Positions 44,483 through 56,900 of a DNA stretch of 64,000 bases are shown in pieces; the stretch's first letter is position 1, and each line of letters begins with the position of its first letter. This DNA comes from Orientallactaga sibirica. Taxonomy: Eukaryota; Chordata; Mammalia; Rodentia; Dipodidae. The notes under the pieces were generated by a model. It was not told the DNA's origin. It worked only from the letters and a program-made list of their open reading frames with translations, and did not search any database. The stretch is taken from contig JAEOAD010001365.1 of the NCBI GenBank assembly GCA_036365145.1, positions 3,989,001-4,053,000 on the forward strand. Direction: 5' to 3'. The position numbers and the translations under genes were made by a program.

Positions 44483-46500
44483 ATGTGTGGCTCTGTGGTA
44501 GAGCACTTGTCTAGAATCCACAGTGAGGGGCTGGGGGTGTGGCTCAGTGGTAGAGCACTTGCCTAGAATCCACAGTGAGGGCTGGGGGCGTGGCTCAGTG
44601 ATAGAGCCCTTGTCTAGAATCCACAGTGAGGGGCTGGGGGCGTGGCTCAGAGGTAGAGCACTTGTCTAGAATCCACAGTGAGGGGCTGGGGTGTGGCTCA
44701 GCAGTAGAGCACTTGTCTAGAATCCACAGTGAGGGGCTGGGGGCGTGGCTCAGAGGTAGAGCACTTGTCTAGAATCCACAGTGAGGGGCTGGGGGCGTGG
44801 CTCAGAGGTAGAGCACTTGTCTAGAATCCACAGTGAGGGGCTGGGGTGTGGCTCAGCAGTAGAGCACTTGTCTAGAATCCACAGTGAGGGGCTGGGGCAT
44901 GGCTCAGCGGTAGAGACTTGTCTAGAATCCACAGTGAGGGGCTGGGGCGTGGCTCAGTGGTAGAGCACTTGTCTAGAATCCACAGTGAGGGGCTGGGGCG
45001 TGGTTCAGTGGTAGAGCACTTGTCTAGAATCCACAGTGAGGGGCTGGGGATGTGGCTCAGTGGTAGAGCACTTGTCTAGAATCCACAGTGAGGGGCTGGG
45101 GGCGTGGCTCAGTGGTAGAACACTTGTCTAGAATCCACAGTGAGGGGCTGGGGCGTGGCTCAGTGGTAGAGCCCTTGTCTAGAATCCACAGTGAGGGGCT
45201 GGGGGTGTGGTTCAGTGGTAGAGCACTTGTCTAGAGTCCACAGTGAGGGCCTGGGGCATGGCTCAGCAGTAGAGTATTTGTCTAGAATCCACAGTGAGGG
45301 CTGGGGTGTGGCTCAGTGGTAGAGCACTTGTCTAGAATCCACAGTGAGGGGCTGGGGGCGTGGCTCAGAGGTAGAGCACTTGTCTAGAATCCACAGTGAG
45401 GGGCTGGGGTGTGGCTCAGCAGTAGAGCACTTGTCTAGAATCCACAGTGAGGGGCTGGGGGCATGGCTCAGCGGTAGAGACTTGTCTAGAATCCACAGTG
45501 AGGGGCTGGGGCGTGGCTCAGTGGTAGAGCACTTGTCTAGAATCCACAGTGAGGGCTGGGGCGTGGTTCTGGTAGAGCACTTGTCTAGAATCCACAGTGA
45601 GGGGCTGGGGATGTGGCTCAGTGGTAGAACACTTGTCTAGAATCCACAGTGAGGGGCTGGGGCGTGGCTCAGTGGTAGAACACTTGTCTAGAATCCACAG
45701 TGAGGGGCTGGGGGCGTGGCTCAGCGGTAGAGCCCTTGTCTAGAATCCACAGTGAGGGGCTGGGGGTGTGGTTCAGCGGTAGAGCACTTGTCTAGAGTCC
45801 ACAGTGAGGGCCTGGGGGCATGGCTCAGCAGTAGAGTATTTGTCTAGAATCCACAGTGAGGGGCTGGGGGTGTGGCTCAGCGGTAGAGCACTTGTCTAGA
45901 ATCCACAGTGAGGGGCTGGGGCGTGGCTCAGAGGTAGAGCACTTGTCTAGAATCCACAGTGAGGGGCTGGGGTGTGGCTCAGCAGTAGAGCACTTGTCTA
46001 GAATCCACAGTGAGGGGCTGGGGGCATGGCTCAGCGGTAGAGACTTGTCTAGAATCCACAGTGAGGGGCTGGGGGCGTGGCTCAGTGGTAGAGCACTTGT
46101 CTAGAATCCACAGTGAGGGGCTGGGGCGTGGTTCAGCGGTAGAGCACTTGTCTAGAATCCACAGTGAGGGGCTGGGGATGTGGCTCAGTGGTAGAGCACT
46201 TGTCTAGAATCCACAGTGAGGGGCTGGGGGCGTGGCTCAGTGGTAGAACACTTGTCTAGAATCCACAGTGAGGGGCTGGGGCGTGGCTCAGCGGTAGAGC
46301 CCTTGTCTAGAATCCACAGTGAGGGGCTGGGGGTGTGGTTCAGCGGTAGAGCACTTGTCTAGAGTCCACAGTGAGGGCCTGGGGGCATGGCTCAGCAGTA
46401 GAGTATTTGTCTAGAATCCACAGTGAGGGGCTGGGGGCGTGGCTCAGCGGTAGAACCCTTACTTAGCATGCATAAGGCACCAGGTTCTTTTCCCAGCCAG
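44482..46500 (+). repeat. ID-half tandem array 3 (~52-bp monomer, ~38 copies)
   Basis: Same monomer and strand as array 1. Its last unit (46,430-46,500) is a complete ID element with 'ccttacttagcatgcataag', B-box-like 'aggttcttttccc', 'agccagcactacc' and an A-rich end (aaaagaaaaac). Rare monomer variants recur at fixed distance, giving a higher-order repeat (separate entry). ID-half open frames with a 17-residue period occur here too and are not genes. Confidence 0.95.
44737..46430 (+). repeat. ~563-bp higher-order repeat within array 3 (three copies, 11 monomers each)
   Basis: The short variant 'cggtagagacttgtctag' occurs only with 'tagagacttg' at 44,911, 45,475 and 46,038, spaced 564 and 563 bp. 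The variant 'agagtatttg' occurs at 45,271, 45,833 and 46,400, spaced 562 and 567 bp. The order of other variants (gggatgtggctc, tagaacac, tagagccc, tagagtcc plus gggcctgggg) is the same in each block. This shows block amplification of 11 monomers after they had diverged. Confidence 0.9.
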
Positions 46501-47986
46501 CACTACCAAAAGAAAAACACTAATGGCCATGGTTAGTCTTTTGTACCTTGCACCAGTTGAACTCTGGGCCTGTTGCCCACCTGCGAATCTTCTGCGTCAG
46601 CCTTGGCCTGGTACCTTCCTGAACCCCAAGAAGTCCTTAGTGAAGCAGATAGGCTAGATTTAAGGAGGGGGTCTCTATAGTGTATCCGGACCCTGTCTAG
46701 AACCTAGAAGTCAAGGTCAAGGTTGAGAAAAATAAGGACTGCCTAACTCTGGAATCAGGTCCATGTGGGCACACCTCCTCAGGTTTCCTGCTTCCATCCT
46801 TCTCTGAGCCTGTTTCCCTACCTGCAGTGTGCCCCCAACCAACCCCTCTTTACGGCTATCTCTCATGTGAGCAGACAGCCATCAGTCCCTCTGTTCCTCT
46901 TCCCTGAGCCTCCTCCCCCTACTTCGCCACCTGGGAGGGGAATCGTGTCCTTGCTGGAGTCTCTGAGCCACTGTCCCTTCCTGTGGCAGATGAACACAGA
47001 GCCAGGACAGAGGGTCTTAACCACAACCTCAGCACACTCCTGGGGCGTGGAGGAACTTATCTCTTGATAGGAGCCAGGTGAGGGTCACATGGTGTCAGTT
47101 GTCTCCCTGGATGCCAAGTCTCAGGGCAGGGGTGTTTTTCAGGGAGATCTGGACTCCTTAAGTTGTGTTCCAAGTGGTTTAAGAGATGGGCTCCTGGTAC
47201 CCTCCCCAGGCCCACCAGCAGGACAATGTGTTAATTGTCCAGCTGTAGCAGGATAGGGGTGGCCAGAGCAATGGCTCTCCTAGCTGAGCCACAGGGGATG
47301 GGGTTCAGGGGGCCTCTGAGCAGTCTCCCCCTCTTCCCCTCAGGTTGGCCATGGTGAGGATTACCACAGGGTAGGACCCACTGAGTTAGGAAGAGAGGCA
47401 TGCCCATCCCTGACAGACTGTGGACTGGTCCTGGCGTGGGCATGAATGCTGTTATTGCCAGCTGGGTCACTTCCCGTCCTGGTGGGCATGCTCAGCAAGG
47501 CCGTACTGAGGATGAGCGTGGCAAGCCCCAGGACCTGGGCCCAGGGCGCAGCAGTTGAGGGCTGTGGGCGCCTTTGTGGGCCTTAGAGAGACATCCTGGA
47601 ACTGAAGCTCCCAGGGCTCTTAGGCCTCTTGAAAGCGCCTCCACATCTTTTCTTCTCGGCCTTTTTGGGCCCTGCAGACCCCACCTAGATGCCTCCGCTC
47701 TGAGTCTGGCGGGGAGGGAAGAGGCTGCGCCTGTGGGGACAGCCTTCCTAACAGGCGTGCTCCCTTCCCCTCAAAGCCTGGGCCAGAGCCAGGGGTCAGC
47801 CCCTCACCCACCCCAGAGACCAAAGCGAGGATTGGTGGAAAGACCTCTTGAGGCGAAGGCTTTGAAACAAAGGAGACATCAAGAAGTCCTAGCGTCCAGC
47901 AGGGACCGAGGCTGGGCTAGAGGGTCTGTAGGACAGCAGCAGCCTGGAGGAAGGCTTCTTCAACGGCAGCATGCCTCAGTGGGTCT
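46501..47986. other. single-copy sequence, no gene supported
   Basis: About 1.5 kb between two satellite families. A 176-codon frame (47,574-48,104) runs into the following minisatellite and has no known domain. A good acceptor-like sequence, 'ctttttgggccctgcag' (47,660-47,676), lies inside it, but no paired donor was identified. Confidence 0.45.
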
Positions 47987-50900
47987 CCGGAACTCTAGGG
48001 TTGTCACAGTGAGAACTCTAGGAAGCTCCCAGAACTCTAGGAAGGGTCCGGAACAAGCTCCCGGAACTCTAGGAAGGCTCCGGAACTCCAGGGATGAACT
48101 CTAGGAAAGCTCCCGAGGAACTCTAGGAAGGCCGGAACTCTAAAGCTCCGGAACTCTAGGAAGGCTCCCGGAACTCTAGGGAAGCCCGGAACTCAGGAAC
48201 TCTAGGAAGGCTCCGGAACTGCAGGAAAGGCTCCCGGAACTCTAGGGAAGCTCCCGGAACTCTAGGGAAGCTCCCGAACTCTAGGAACTCGGAACTCTAG
48301 GGAAAGCTCCTGGAACTCTAGGAAGGCTCCCGGAACTCTAGGGGAAGGGAACTCTAGGAAGGCTCCCGGAACTCTAGGGAAGGCTCCGGAACTCTAGGGA
48401 AGGCTCCCGGAACTCTAGGAAGGCTCCCGGAACTCTAGGGAAGGCTCCCGGAACTCTAGGGAAGGCTCTCCCGGAACTCTAGGGAAGCTCCCGGAACTCT
48501 AGGGAAGGCTCCGGAACTCTAGGAAGGCTCCCGGAACTCTAGGGAAGGCTCCCGGAACTCTAGGGAAGCTCCTGGAACTCTAAGGGAAGGCTCCTGGAAC
48601 TCTAGAGAAGCTCCCGAACTCTAGGAAGGCTCCCGGAACTCTAGGGAACCTCCCGGAACTCTAGGGAAGCTCCCGGAACTCTAGGGAAGCTCCCGGAACT
48701 CTTAGTGAAGGCTCCTGGAACTCTAGGGAAGCTCCCGAACTCTAGGGAACTCTAGGAAAGCTCCCGGAACTCTAGGAAGCTCCCGGAACTCTAGGGAAGG
48801 GAACTCTAGGGAAGGCGGAACCCGGAACTCTAAGGAAGCCCGGAACTCTAGAAAGCTCCGGAACTCTAGGAAGGCTCCTGGAACTCTAGGAAGGCTCCGG
48901 AACTCTAGGGAAGGCTCTCGGAACTCTAGGGAAGCTCCCGGAACTCTAGGGAAGCTCCGGAACTCTAGGGAAGCTCGGAACTAGGAACTCTAGGAGCTCC
49001 CGGAACTCTAGGAAGGGAACTCTAGGGAAGGCTCCTGGAACTCTAGGGAAGGCTCCCGGAACTCTAGGGAAGGCTCCCGGAACTCTAGGGAAGCTCCCGG
49101 AACTCTAGGGAAGGGAACTCTAGGAAGCTCCGGAACTCTAGGGAAGGCTCCTGGAACTCTAGGGAAGGCTCCCGGAACTCTAGGGAAGGCTCTCGGAACT
49201 CTAGGGAAGCTCCCGGAACTCTAGGGAGGCTCCCGAACTCTAGGGAAGCTCCCGGAACTCTAGGGAAGGCTCCCGGAACTCTAGGGAAGGCTCCCGGAAC
49301 TCTAGGGAAGGGAACTCTAGGGAAGGCTCCCGGAACTCTAGGGAAGCTCCTGGAACTCTAGGGAAGGCTCCGGAACTCTAGGGAAGCTCCGAACTCTAGG
49401 GAACGGAACTCTAGGAAGGCTCCCGAAACTCTAGGAACGGAACTCTAGGAAGGCTCCCGGAACTCTAGGAAGGCTCCTGGAACTCTAGGAAAGCTCCCGG
49501 AACTAAGGGAAGGGAAGCTCCCGGAACTCTAGGGAACTCTAGGGAAGGCTCCGGAACTCTAGGAAGGAACTCTAGGAAGGCTCCCGGAACTCTAGGGGAA
49601 GCTCCGGAACTCTAGGGAAGCTCCCGGAACTCTAGGAAGGCTCCCGGAACTCTAGGGAAGCTCCCGGAACTCCAGGGAAGCTCCCGAACTCTAGGGAAGC
49701 TCCCGGAACTCTAGGAAGCTCCCGGAACTCTAGGAAGGCTCCCGGAACTCTAGGAAGGCTCCCGGAACTCTAGGGAAGGCTCCCGGAACTCTAGGGAAGC
49801 TCCCGGAACTCTAGGAAGCTCTAGAACTCTAGGAAGGCGAACTCTAGGAACTCGGAAGGGAAGCTCCCGGAACTCTAGGAAGGCTCCCGGAACTCTAGGA
49901 AGCTCCGAACTCTAGGAAGCTCCCGGAACTCTAGGAAGGCTCCCGGAACTCTAGGAAGCTCTCGGAACTCTAGGGAACGAACTCTAGGGAAGGCCCGGAA
50001 CTCTAGGAAGCGGAACCTAGGAACTCTAGGGAAGCTCCCGGAACTCTAGGGAAGGCTCCCGGAACTCTAGGAAGGCTCCCGGAACTCTAGGGAAGCTCCC
50101 GGAACTCTAGGGAAGGCTCCCGGAACTCTAGGGAAGCTCCCGGAACTCTAGGGAAGCTCCCGGAACTCTAGGGAAGGCTCCCGGAACTCTAGGAAGGCTC
50201 CCGGAACTCTAGGGAAGGCTCCCGGAACTCTAGGGAAGGCTCCGGAACTCTAGGGAAGGCTCCGGAACTCTAGGGAAGCTCCTGGAACTCTAGGAAGGCT
50301 CCCGGAACTCTAGGAAGGCTCCCGGAACTCTAGGGAAGGCTCCCGGAACTCTAGGGAAGGCTCCCGGAACTCTAGGGAAGCTCCCGGAACTCTAGGGAAG
50401 GCTCCCGGAACTCTAGGGAAGCTCCCGGAACTCTAGGGAAGCTCCGGAACTCTAGGAAGCTCCGAACTCTAGGGAAGGCTCCCCGGAACTCTAGGAAAAG
50501 CTCCCGGAACTCTAGGAAGAACTCTAGGAAGGCCCGGAACTCTATGGAAGGCTCTCGGAACTCTAGGGAAGCTCCGGAACTCTAGGAAGGCTCCGGAACT
50601 CTAGGGAAGGCTCCCGGAACTCTAGGGAAGCTCCCGGAACTCTTAGGGAAGGCTCCGGAACTCTAGGGAAGCTCCCGGAACTCTAGGGAAGGCTCCCGGA
50701 ACTCTAGGGAAGGCTCCCGGAACTCTAGGGAAGCTCCCGGAACTCTAGGGAAGCTCTAGGAAGGCTCCCGGAACTCTAGGGAAGGCTCCCGGAACTCGGA
50801 ACTCTAGGGAAGGCTCCCGGAACTCTAGGGAAGAGCTCCGGAGGGAGGCTCGGAACTCTAGGAAGGCTCCCGGAACTCTAGGGAAGGCTCCCGGAACTCT

Positions 50901-53900
50901 AGGGAAGGCTAGGGAAGGCTCCCGGAACTCTAGGAAGCTCCCGGAACTCTAGGGAACTCCCGAACTCTAGGAAGGCTCCTGGAACTCTAGGAAGGCTCCC
51001 GGAACTCTAGGAAGCTCCCGGAACTCTAGGGAAGGCTCCGGAACTCTAGGGAAAGGAACTCTAGGGGAACTCTAGGGAAGCTGAACTCTAGGGAAGCTCC
51101 CGGAACTCTAGGAAGCTCCCGGAACTCTAGGGAAGGCTCCCGGAACTCTAGGGAAGCTCCCGGAACTCTAGGGAAGGCTCCTCGGAACTCTAGGAAGGCT
51201 CCCGGAACTCTAGGGAAGCTCCCGGAACTCTAGGGAAGGCTCCGGAACTCTAGGGAAGGCTCTCGGAACTCTAGGAAGGCTCCCGGAACTCTAGGGAAGG
51301 CTCCCGGAACTCTAGGGAAGGAACTCTAGGGAAGGCTCCCGGAACTCTAGGAAGGCTCCCGGAACTCTAGGGAAGCTCCCGGAACTCTAGGAAGCTCCCG
51401 GAACTCTAGGAAGCTCCCGGAACTCTAGGAAGCTCCTCGGAACTCTAGGAAGGCTCCGGAACTCTAGGAAGGAGGGCCCGGAACTCTAGGGAAGGCTCCC
51501 GGAACTCTAGGGAAGCTCCGGAACTCTAGGGAAGCTCCCGGAACTCTAGGAAGGCTCCCGGAACTCTAGGGAAGGCTCCCGGAACTCTAGGGAAGGCTCC
51601 GGAACTCTAGGGAAGGCTCCCGGAACTCTAGGGAAGGCTCCTGGAACTCTAGGAAGGCTCCCGGAACTCTAGGGAAGGCTCCCGGAACTCTAGGGAAGGC
51701 TCCCGGAACTCTAGGGAAGGCTCCGGAACTCTAGGGAAGCTCGGAACTCTAGGGAAGCTCCCGGAACTCTAGGGAAGCTCCCGGAACTCTTAGGGAAGGC
51801 TCCCGGAACTCTAGGAAGGCTCCCGGAACTCTAGGGAAGCTCCCGAACTCCAGGGAAGCTCCCGAACTCCAGGGAAGCTCCCGGAACTCTAGGGAAGCTC
51901 CCGGAACTCTAGGGAAGCTCCCGGAACTCTAGGGAAGGCTCCCGGAACTCTAGGGAAGCTCCCGGAACTCTAGGGAAGGCTCCGGAACTCTAGGGAAGCT
52001 CCTGGAACTCTAGGGAAGGCTCCCGGAACTCTAGGAAGCTCCCGAACTCTAGGAAACTCCGGAAGGAAGGCCCGGAACTCTTAGGGAAGCTCCGGAACTC
52101 TAGGGAAGCTCCCGGAACTCTAGGGAAGCTCCCGAACTCTAGGGAAGCTCTGGGAACTCTTAGGGAAGGCTCCCGGAACTCTAGGGAAACTCCCGGAACT
52201 CTAGGGAAGGCTCCCGGAACTCTAGGAAGCTCCGGAACTCTAGGAAGGGAAGCTCCCGAGGAACTCGGAACTCTAGGAAGGCTCGGAACTCTAGGGGGAA
52301 GGAAGGCTCCGGAACTCTAGGAAGGCTCGGAACTCTAGGAAGCTCGGAACTCTAGGAAGGCTCCGGAACTCTAGGAACTCGGAAGGAAGCTCCCGGAACT
52401 CTAGGAAGGGAAACTCTAGGAAGGCTCCCGGAACTCTAGGGAAGCTCCTGGAACTCTAGGGAAGGCTCCCGGAACTCTAGGAAGCTCCCGGAACTCTAGG
52501 GAAGGCTCCGGAACTCTAGGGAAGGCTCCCGGAACTCTAGGGAAGCTCCCGGAACTCTAGGGAAGCTCCGGAACTCTAGGGAAGGATCTCGGAACTCTAG
52601 GAAGCTCCCGGAACTCTAGGAAGGCTCCCGGAACTCTAGGGAAGGCTCCGAACTCTAGGGAACGAACTCTAGGGAAGCTCCTGAACTCTAGGGAAGCTCT
52701 GGGAACTCTTAGGGAAGCTCCCGGAACTCTTAGGGAAGGCTCCTGGAACTCTAGGGAAGCTCCCGGAACTCTAGGGAAGCTCCCGAACTCTAGGGAAGCT
52801 CCGGGAACTCTAGGGAAGGCTCCCGGAACTCTAGGGAAGCTCCCGGAACTCTAGGGAAGGCTCCCGGAACTCTAGGGAAGCTCCGGAACTCTAGGGAAGC
52901 TCCGGAACTCTAGGAAGCTCCCGGAACTCTAGGGAAGGCCCGGAACTCTAGGAAGGCTCCCGGAACTCTAGGAAGGCTCCGGAACTCTAGGGAAGGCTCT
53001 AGGAAGGCTCTACGGAACTCTAGGGAAAGGAACTCTAGGGAACTCGGAACTCTAGGGAAGGCTCCTGGAACTCTAGGGAAGAAGCTCCCGGAACTCTAGG
53101 GAAGGAACTCTAGGAAGGCTCCGGAACTCTAGGAAGGCTCTCGGAACTCTAGGGAAGCTCCCGGAACTCTAGGAAGGCTCCCGGAACCTAGGGAAGGCTC
53201 CGGAACTCTAGGGAAGGCTCCCCGGAACTCTAGGAAAGCTCGGAAGGGAAGGCTCCCGGAACTCTAGGGAAGCTCCCGGAACTCTAGGGAAGCTCCTGGA
53301 ACTCTAGGGAAGGCTCCGGAACTCTAGGGAAGCTCCGGAACTCTAGGGAAGCTCCTGGAACTCTAGGGAAGGCTCCCGGAACTCTAGGGAAGGCTCTCGG
53401 AACTCTAGGGAAGCTCTCGGAACTCTAGGGAAGGCTCCCGGAACTCTAGGTAGGGAAGGCTCCCGGAACTCTAGGAAGGCTCCCGGAACTCTAGGGAAAC
53501 TCGGAACTCTAGGAAGGCTCGGAACTCTAGGAACTCGGAACTCTAGGGAAGCTCCCTCGGAACTCTAGGAACTCGGAACTCTAGGAAGGCTCCGGAACTC
53601 TAGGAAGCTCGGAACTCTAGGAAGAACTCGGAGGGAAGCTCCCGGAACTCTAGGGAAGGCCCCGGAACTCTAGGGAAGGCTCCCGGAACTCCAGGGAAGC
53701 TCCCGAACTCCAGGGAAGCTCCCGAACTCCAGGGAAGCTCCCGGAACTCTAGGGAAGGCTCCCGGAACTCTTAGGGAAAGCTCCCGGAACTCTAGGGAAG
53801 CTCCCGGAACTCTAGGGAAGGCTCCCGGAACTCTAGGAAGGCTCCCGGAACTCTAGGGAAGCTCCCGGAACTCTAGGAAGGGAAGGCTCCCGGAACTCTA

Positions 53901-56900
53901 GGGAAGCTCCCGGAACTCTAGGAAAGCTCTGAACCTAGGAACCCCGAACTCTAGGAGGCTCCCGGAACTCTAGGAAAGCTCTCGGGAAGGCTCCGGAACT
54001 CTAGGAAGCTCCGGAACTCTAGGGAACTCTAGGAAAGCCCGGAACTCTAGGAAGCTCCGGAACTCTAGGAAGGCTCCGGAACTCTAGGGAAGCTCCCGGA
54101 ACTCTAGGGAAGGCTCCTGGAACTCTAGGGAAGGCTCCCGGAACTCTAGGGAAGGCCCGGAACTCTAGGGAAGCTCCCGGAACTCTAGGAAGGCTCACTC
54201 TAGGAACTCTAGGAAGCTCCCGGAACTCTAGGGAAGGCTCGGAACTCTAGGGAAGCTCCGGAACTCTAGGAAGCTCGAACTGGAACTCCTGGAACTCTAG
54301 GAAGCTCCCGAACTCTAGGAAGGAACTCTAGGGAAGCTCCCGGAACTCTAGGGAAGCTCCCGGAACTCTAGGGAAGGCCCGGAACTCTAGGAAGCTCCCG
54401 GAACTCTAGGGAAGCTCCCGGAACTCTAGGGAAGCTCCTGGAACTCTAGGGAAGCTCCCGGAACTCTAGGAAGGCTAGGAAGCCTGGAACTCTAGGGAAA
54501 GCTGGAACTCTAGGAACGGAACTAGGAAGCTCTCGGAACTCTAGGGAAGCTCTCGGAACTCTAGGGAAGCTCCTGGAACTCTAGGGAAGCTCCGGAACTC
54601 CAGGGAAGCTCCCGAACTCCAGGGAAGCTCCCGAACTCTAGGGAAGCTCCCGGAACTCTAGGGAAGGCTCCCGGAACTCTAGGGAAGGCTCGGAACTCTA
54701 GGGAAGCTCCCGGAACTCTAGGGAAGCTCCCGGAACTCTAGGGAAGCTCTGGGAACTCTAGGGAAGCTCCTGGAACTCTAGGGAAAGCTCCCGGAACTCT
54801 AGGGAAGGCTCCCGGAACTCTAGGGAAGCTCCCGGAACTCTAGGAAGCTCCCGGAACTCTAGGAAGGCTCCCGGAACTCTAGGGAAGCTCCAGGAACTCT
54901 AGGAAGCTCCGGAACTCTAGGAAGCTCCCGGAACTCTAGGAAGCTCCCGGAACTCTAGGAAGCTCCGGAACTCTAGGAAGCTCCCGGAACTCTAGGAAGG
55001 CTCCGAACTCTAGGAAGCTCCTGGAACTCTAGGAAGGCTCCGGAACTCTAGGAAGGAACTCTAGGGAACTCTGAACTCTAGGAAGCTCCCAGAACTCTAG
55101 GGAAGCTTCCGAACTCTAGGGAAGCTCCCGAACTCTAGGGAAGGCTCCGGGAACTCTAGGGAAGGCTCCTGGAACTCTAGGGAAGGTTCCCGGAACTCTA
55201 GGGAAGGCTCCGGAACTCTTAGGGAAGGCTCCCGGAACTCTAGGGAAGGCTCCCGGAACTCTAGGGAAGGCTCCCGGAACTCTAGGAAGGCTCTAGGGAA
55301 CTCTAGGGAAGGCTCCCGGAACTCTAGGGAAGGCTCCCGGAACTCTAGGAAGCTAGGAAGGCTCGGAACTCTAGGGAAGCTCCGGAACTCTAGGAAAGCT
55401 CCCGGAACTCTAGGGAAGGAACTCTAGGAAGCTCCGGAACTCTAGGGAGGCTCCCGGAACTCTAGGGAAGCTCCCGGAACTCTAGGAAGCTCCCGGAACT
55501 CTAGGGAAGCTCCGGAACTCTAGGGAAGGAAGGCTCCCGGAACTCTAGGAAGCTCCTTAGGAAGGCTCCCGGAACTCTAGGAACTCTAGGGAAGCTCCCG
55601 GAACTCTAGGAAGGCCCGGAACGGAACTCTAGGGAAGCTCGGAACTCTAGGGAAGCTCCCTAGGAACTCTAGGGAAGCTCCCGGAACTCTAGGAAGGCTC
55701 CCGGAACTCTAGGGAAGGCTCCCGGAACTCTAACTCGAACTCTAGGAAGGCTCCGGAACTCTAGGGAAGGCTCCCGGAACTCTAGGGAAGGCACCCGGAA
55801 CTCTAGGGAAGCTCCCGGAACTCTAGGGAAGGCTCCCGGAACTCTAGAACTCTAGAAGCTCCCGGAACTCTAGGAAGCTCCCGGAACTCTAGGGAAGCTC
55901 CCGGAACTCTAGGAAGCTCCCGGAACTCTAGGGAAGCTCTAGGAAGGGAACTCTAGGAAGCTCCCGGAACTCTAGGGAAGGCCCGGAACTCTAGGAAAGC
56001 TCCCGAACTCCAGGAAAGCTCCCGGAACTCTAGGGAAGCTCCCGGAACTCTAGGAAGCCCGGAACTCTAGGAACTCCGGAAGGGAAGCTCCCGGAACTCT
56101 AGGAAGCTCCCGGAACTCTAGGGAAGGCTCCCGGAACTCTAGGGAAGCTCCCGGAACTCTAGGGAAGCTCCCGAACTCTAGGGAAGCTCCCGGAACTCTA
56201 GGGAAGGCTCCCGGAACTCTAGGGAAGCTCCCGGAACTCTAGGGAAGCTCGGAACTCTTAGGGAAGCTCCCGGAACTCTAGGGAAGCTCCCGGAACTCTA
56301 GGGAAGCTCCCGGAACTCTAGGGAAGCTCCGGAACTCTAGGAAGCTCCGGAACTCTTAGGGAAGCTCCCGGAACTCTTAGGGAAGCTCCTGGAACTCTAG
56401 GGAAGCTCCCGGAACTCTAGGGAAGCTCCCGGAACTCTAGGGAAGCTCCCGGAACTCTAGGGAAGGCTCCCGGAACTCTAGGAAGCTCCGGAACTCTAGG
56501 GAAGGCTCCCGGAACTCTAGGGAAGCTCCCGGAACTCTAGGGAAGCTCCTGGAACTCCAGGGAAGCTCCCGAACTCTAGGAACTCCGGAACTAGGGAAGC
56601 TCCCCGGAACTCTAGGAAGGCTCCGGAACTCTAGGGAAGCTCCGGAACTCTAGGGAAGGAACTCTAGGGAAGCTCCCGGAACTCTAGGGAAACTCCCGGA
56701 ACTCTAGGGAACTCTCCCGGAACTCTAGGAAGGCTCCCGGAACTCTAGGAAGCTCCTGAACTCTAGGGAAGCTCCCGGAACTCTAGGAAGGCTCCGGAAC
56801 TCTAGGAAGGCTCCGGAACTCTAGGGAAGGAAGGCAGAAGCCCGGAACTCTAGGAAGCTCCCGGAACTCCAGGGAAGCTCCCGAACTCTAGGAAGCTCCT

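Noticed and set aside
44032..44484. His/Thr-rich 150-codon frame on the minus strand
   Set aside because: It is the TG-rich minisatellite read on the opposite strand.
47652..47665. U2 snRNA-like string cttctcggcctttt
   Set aside because: It matches only about 14 bases of the U2 snRNA 5' region. The following bases do not continue the match, so it is coincidence or an unusable fragment.
47574..48104. 176-codon frame running into the minisatellite
   Set aside because: It has no recognisable domain, its last third is minisatellite, and no supporting splice or promoter pattern was found.
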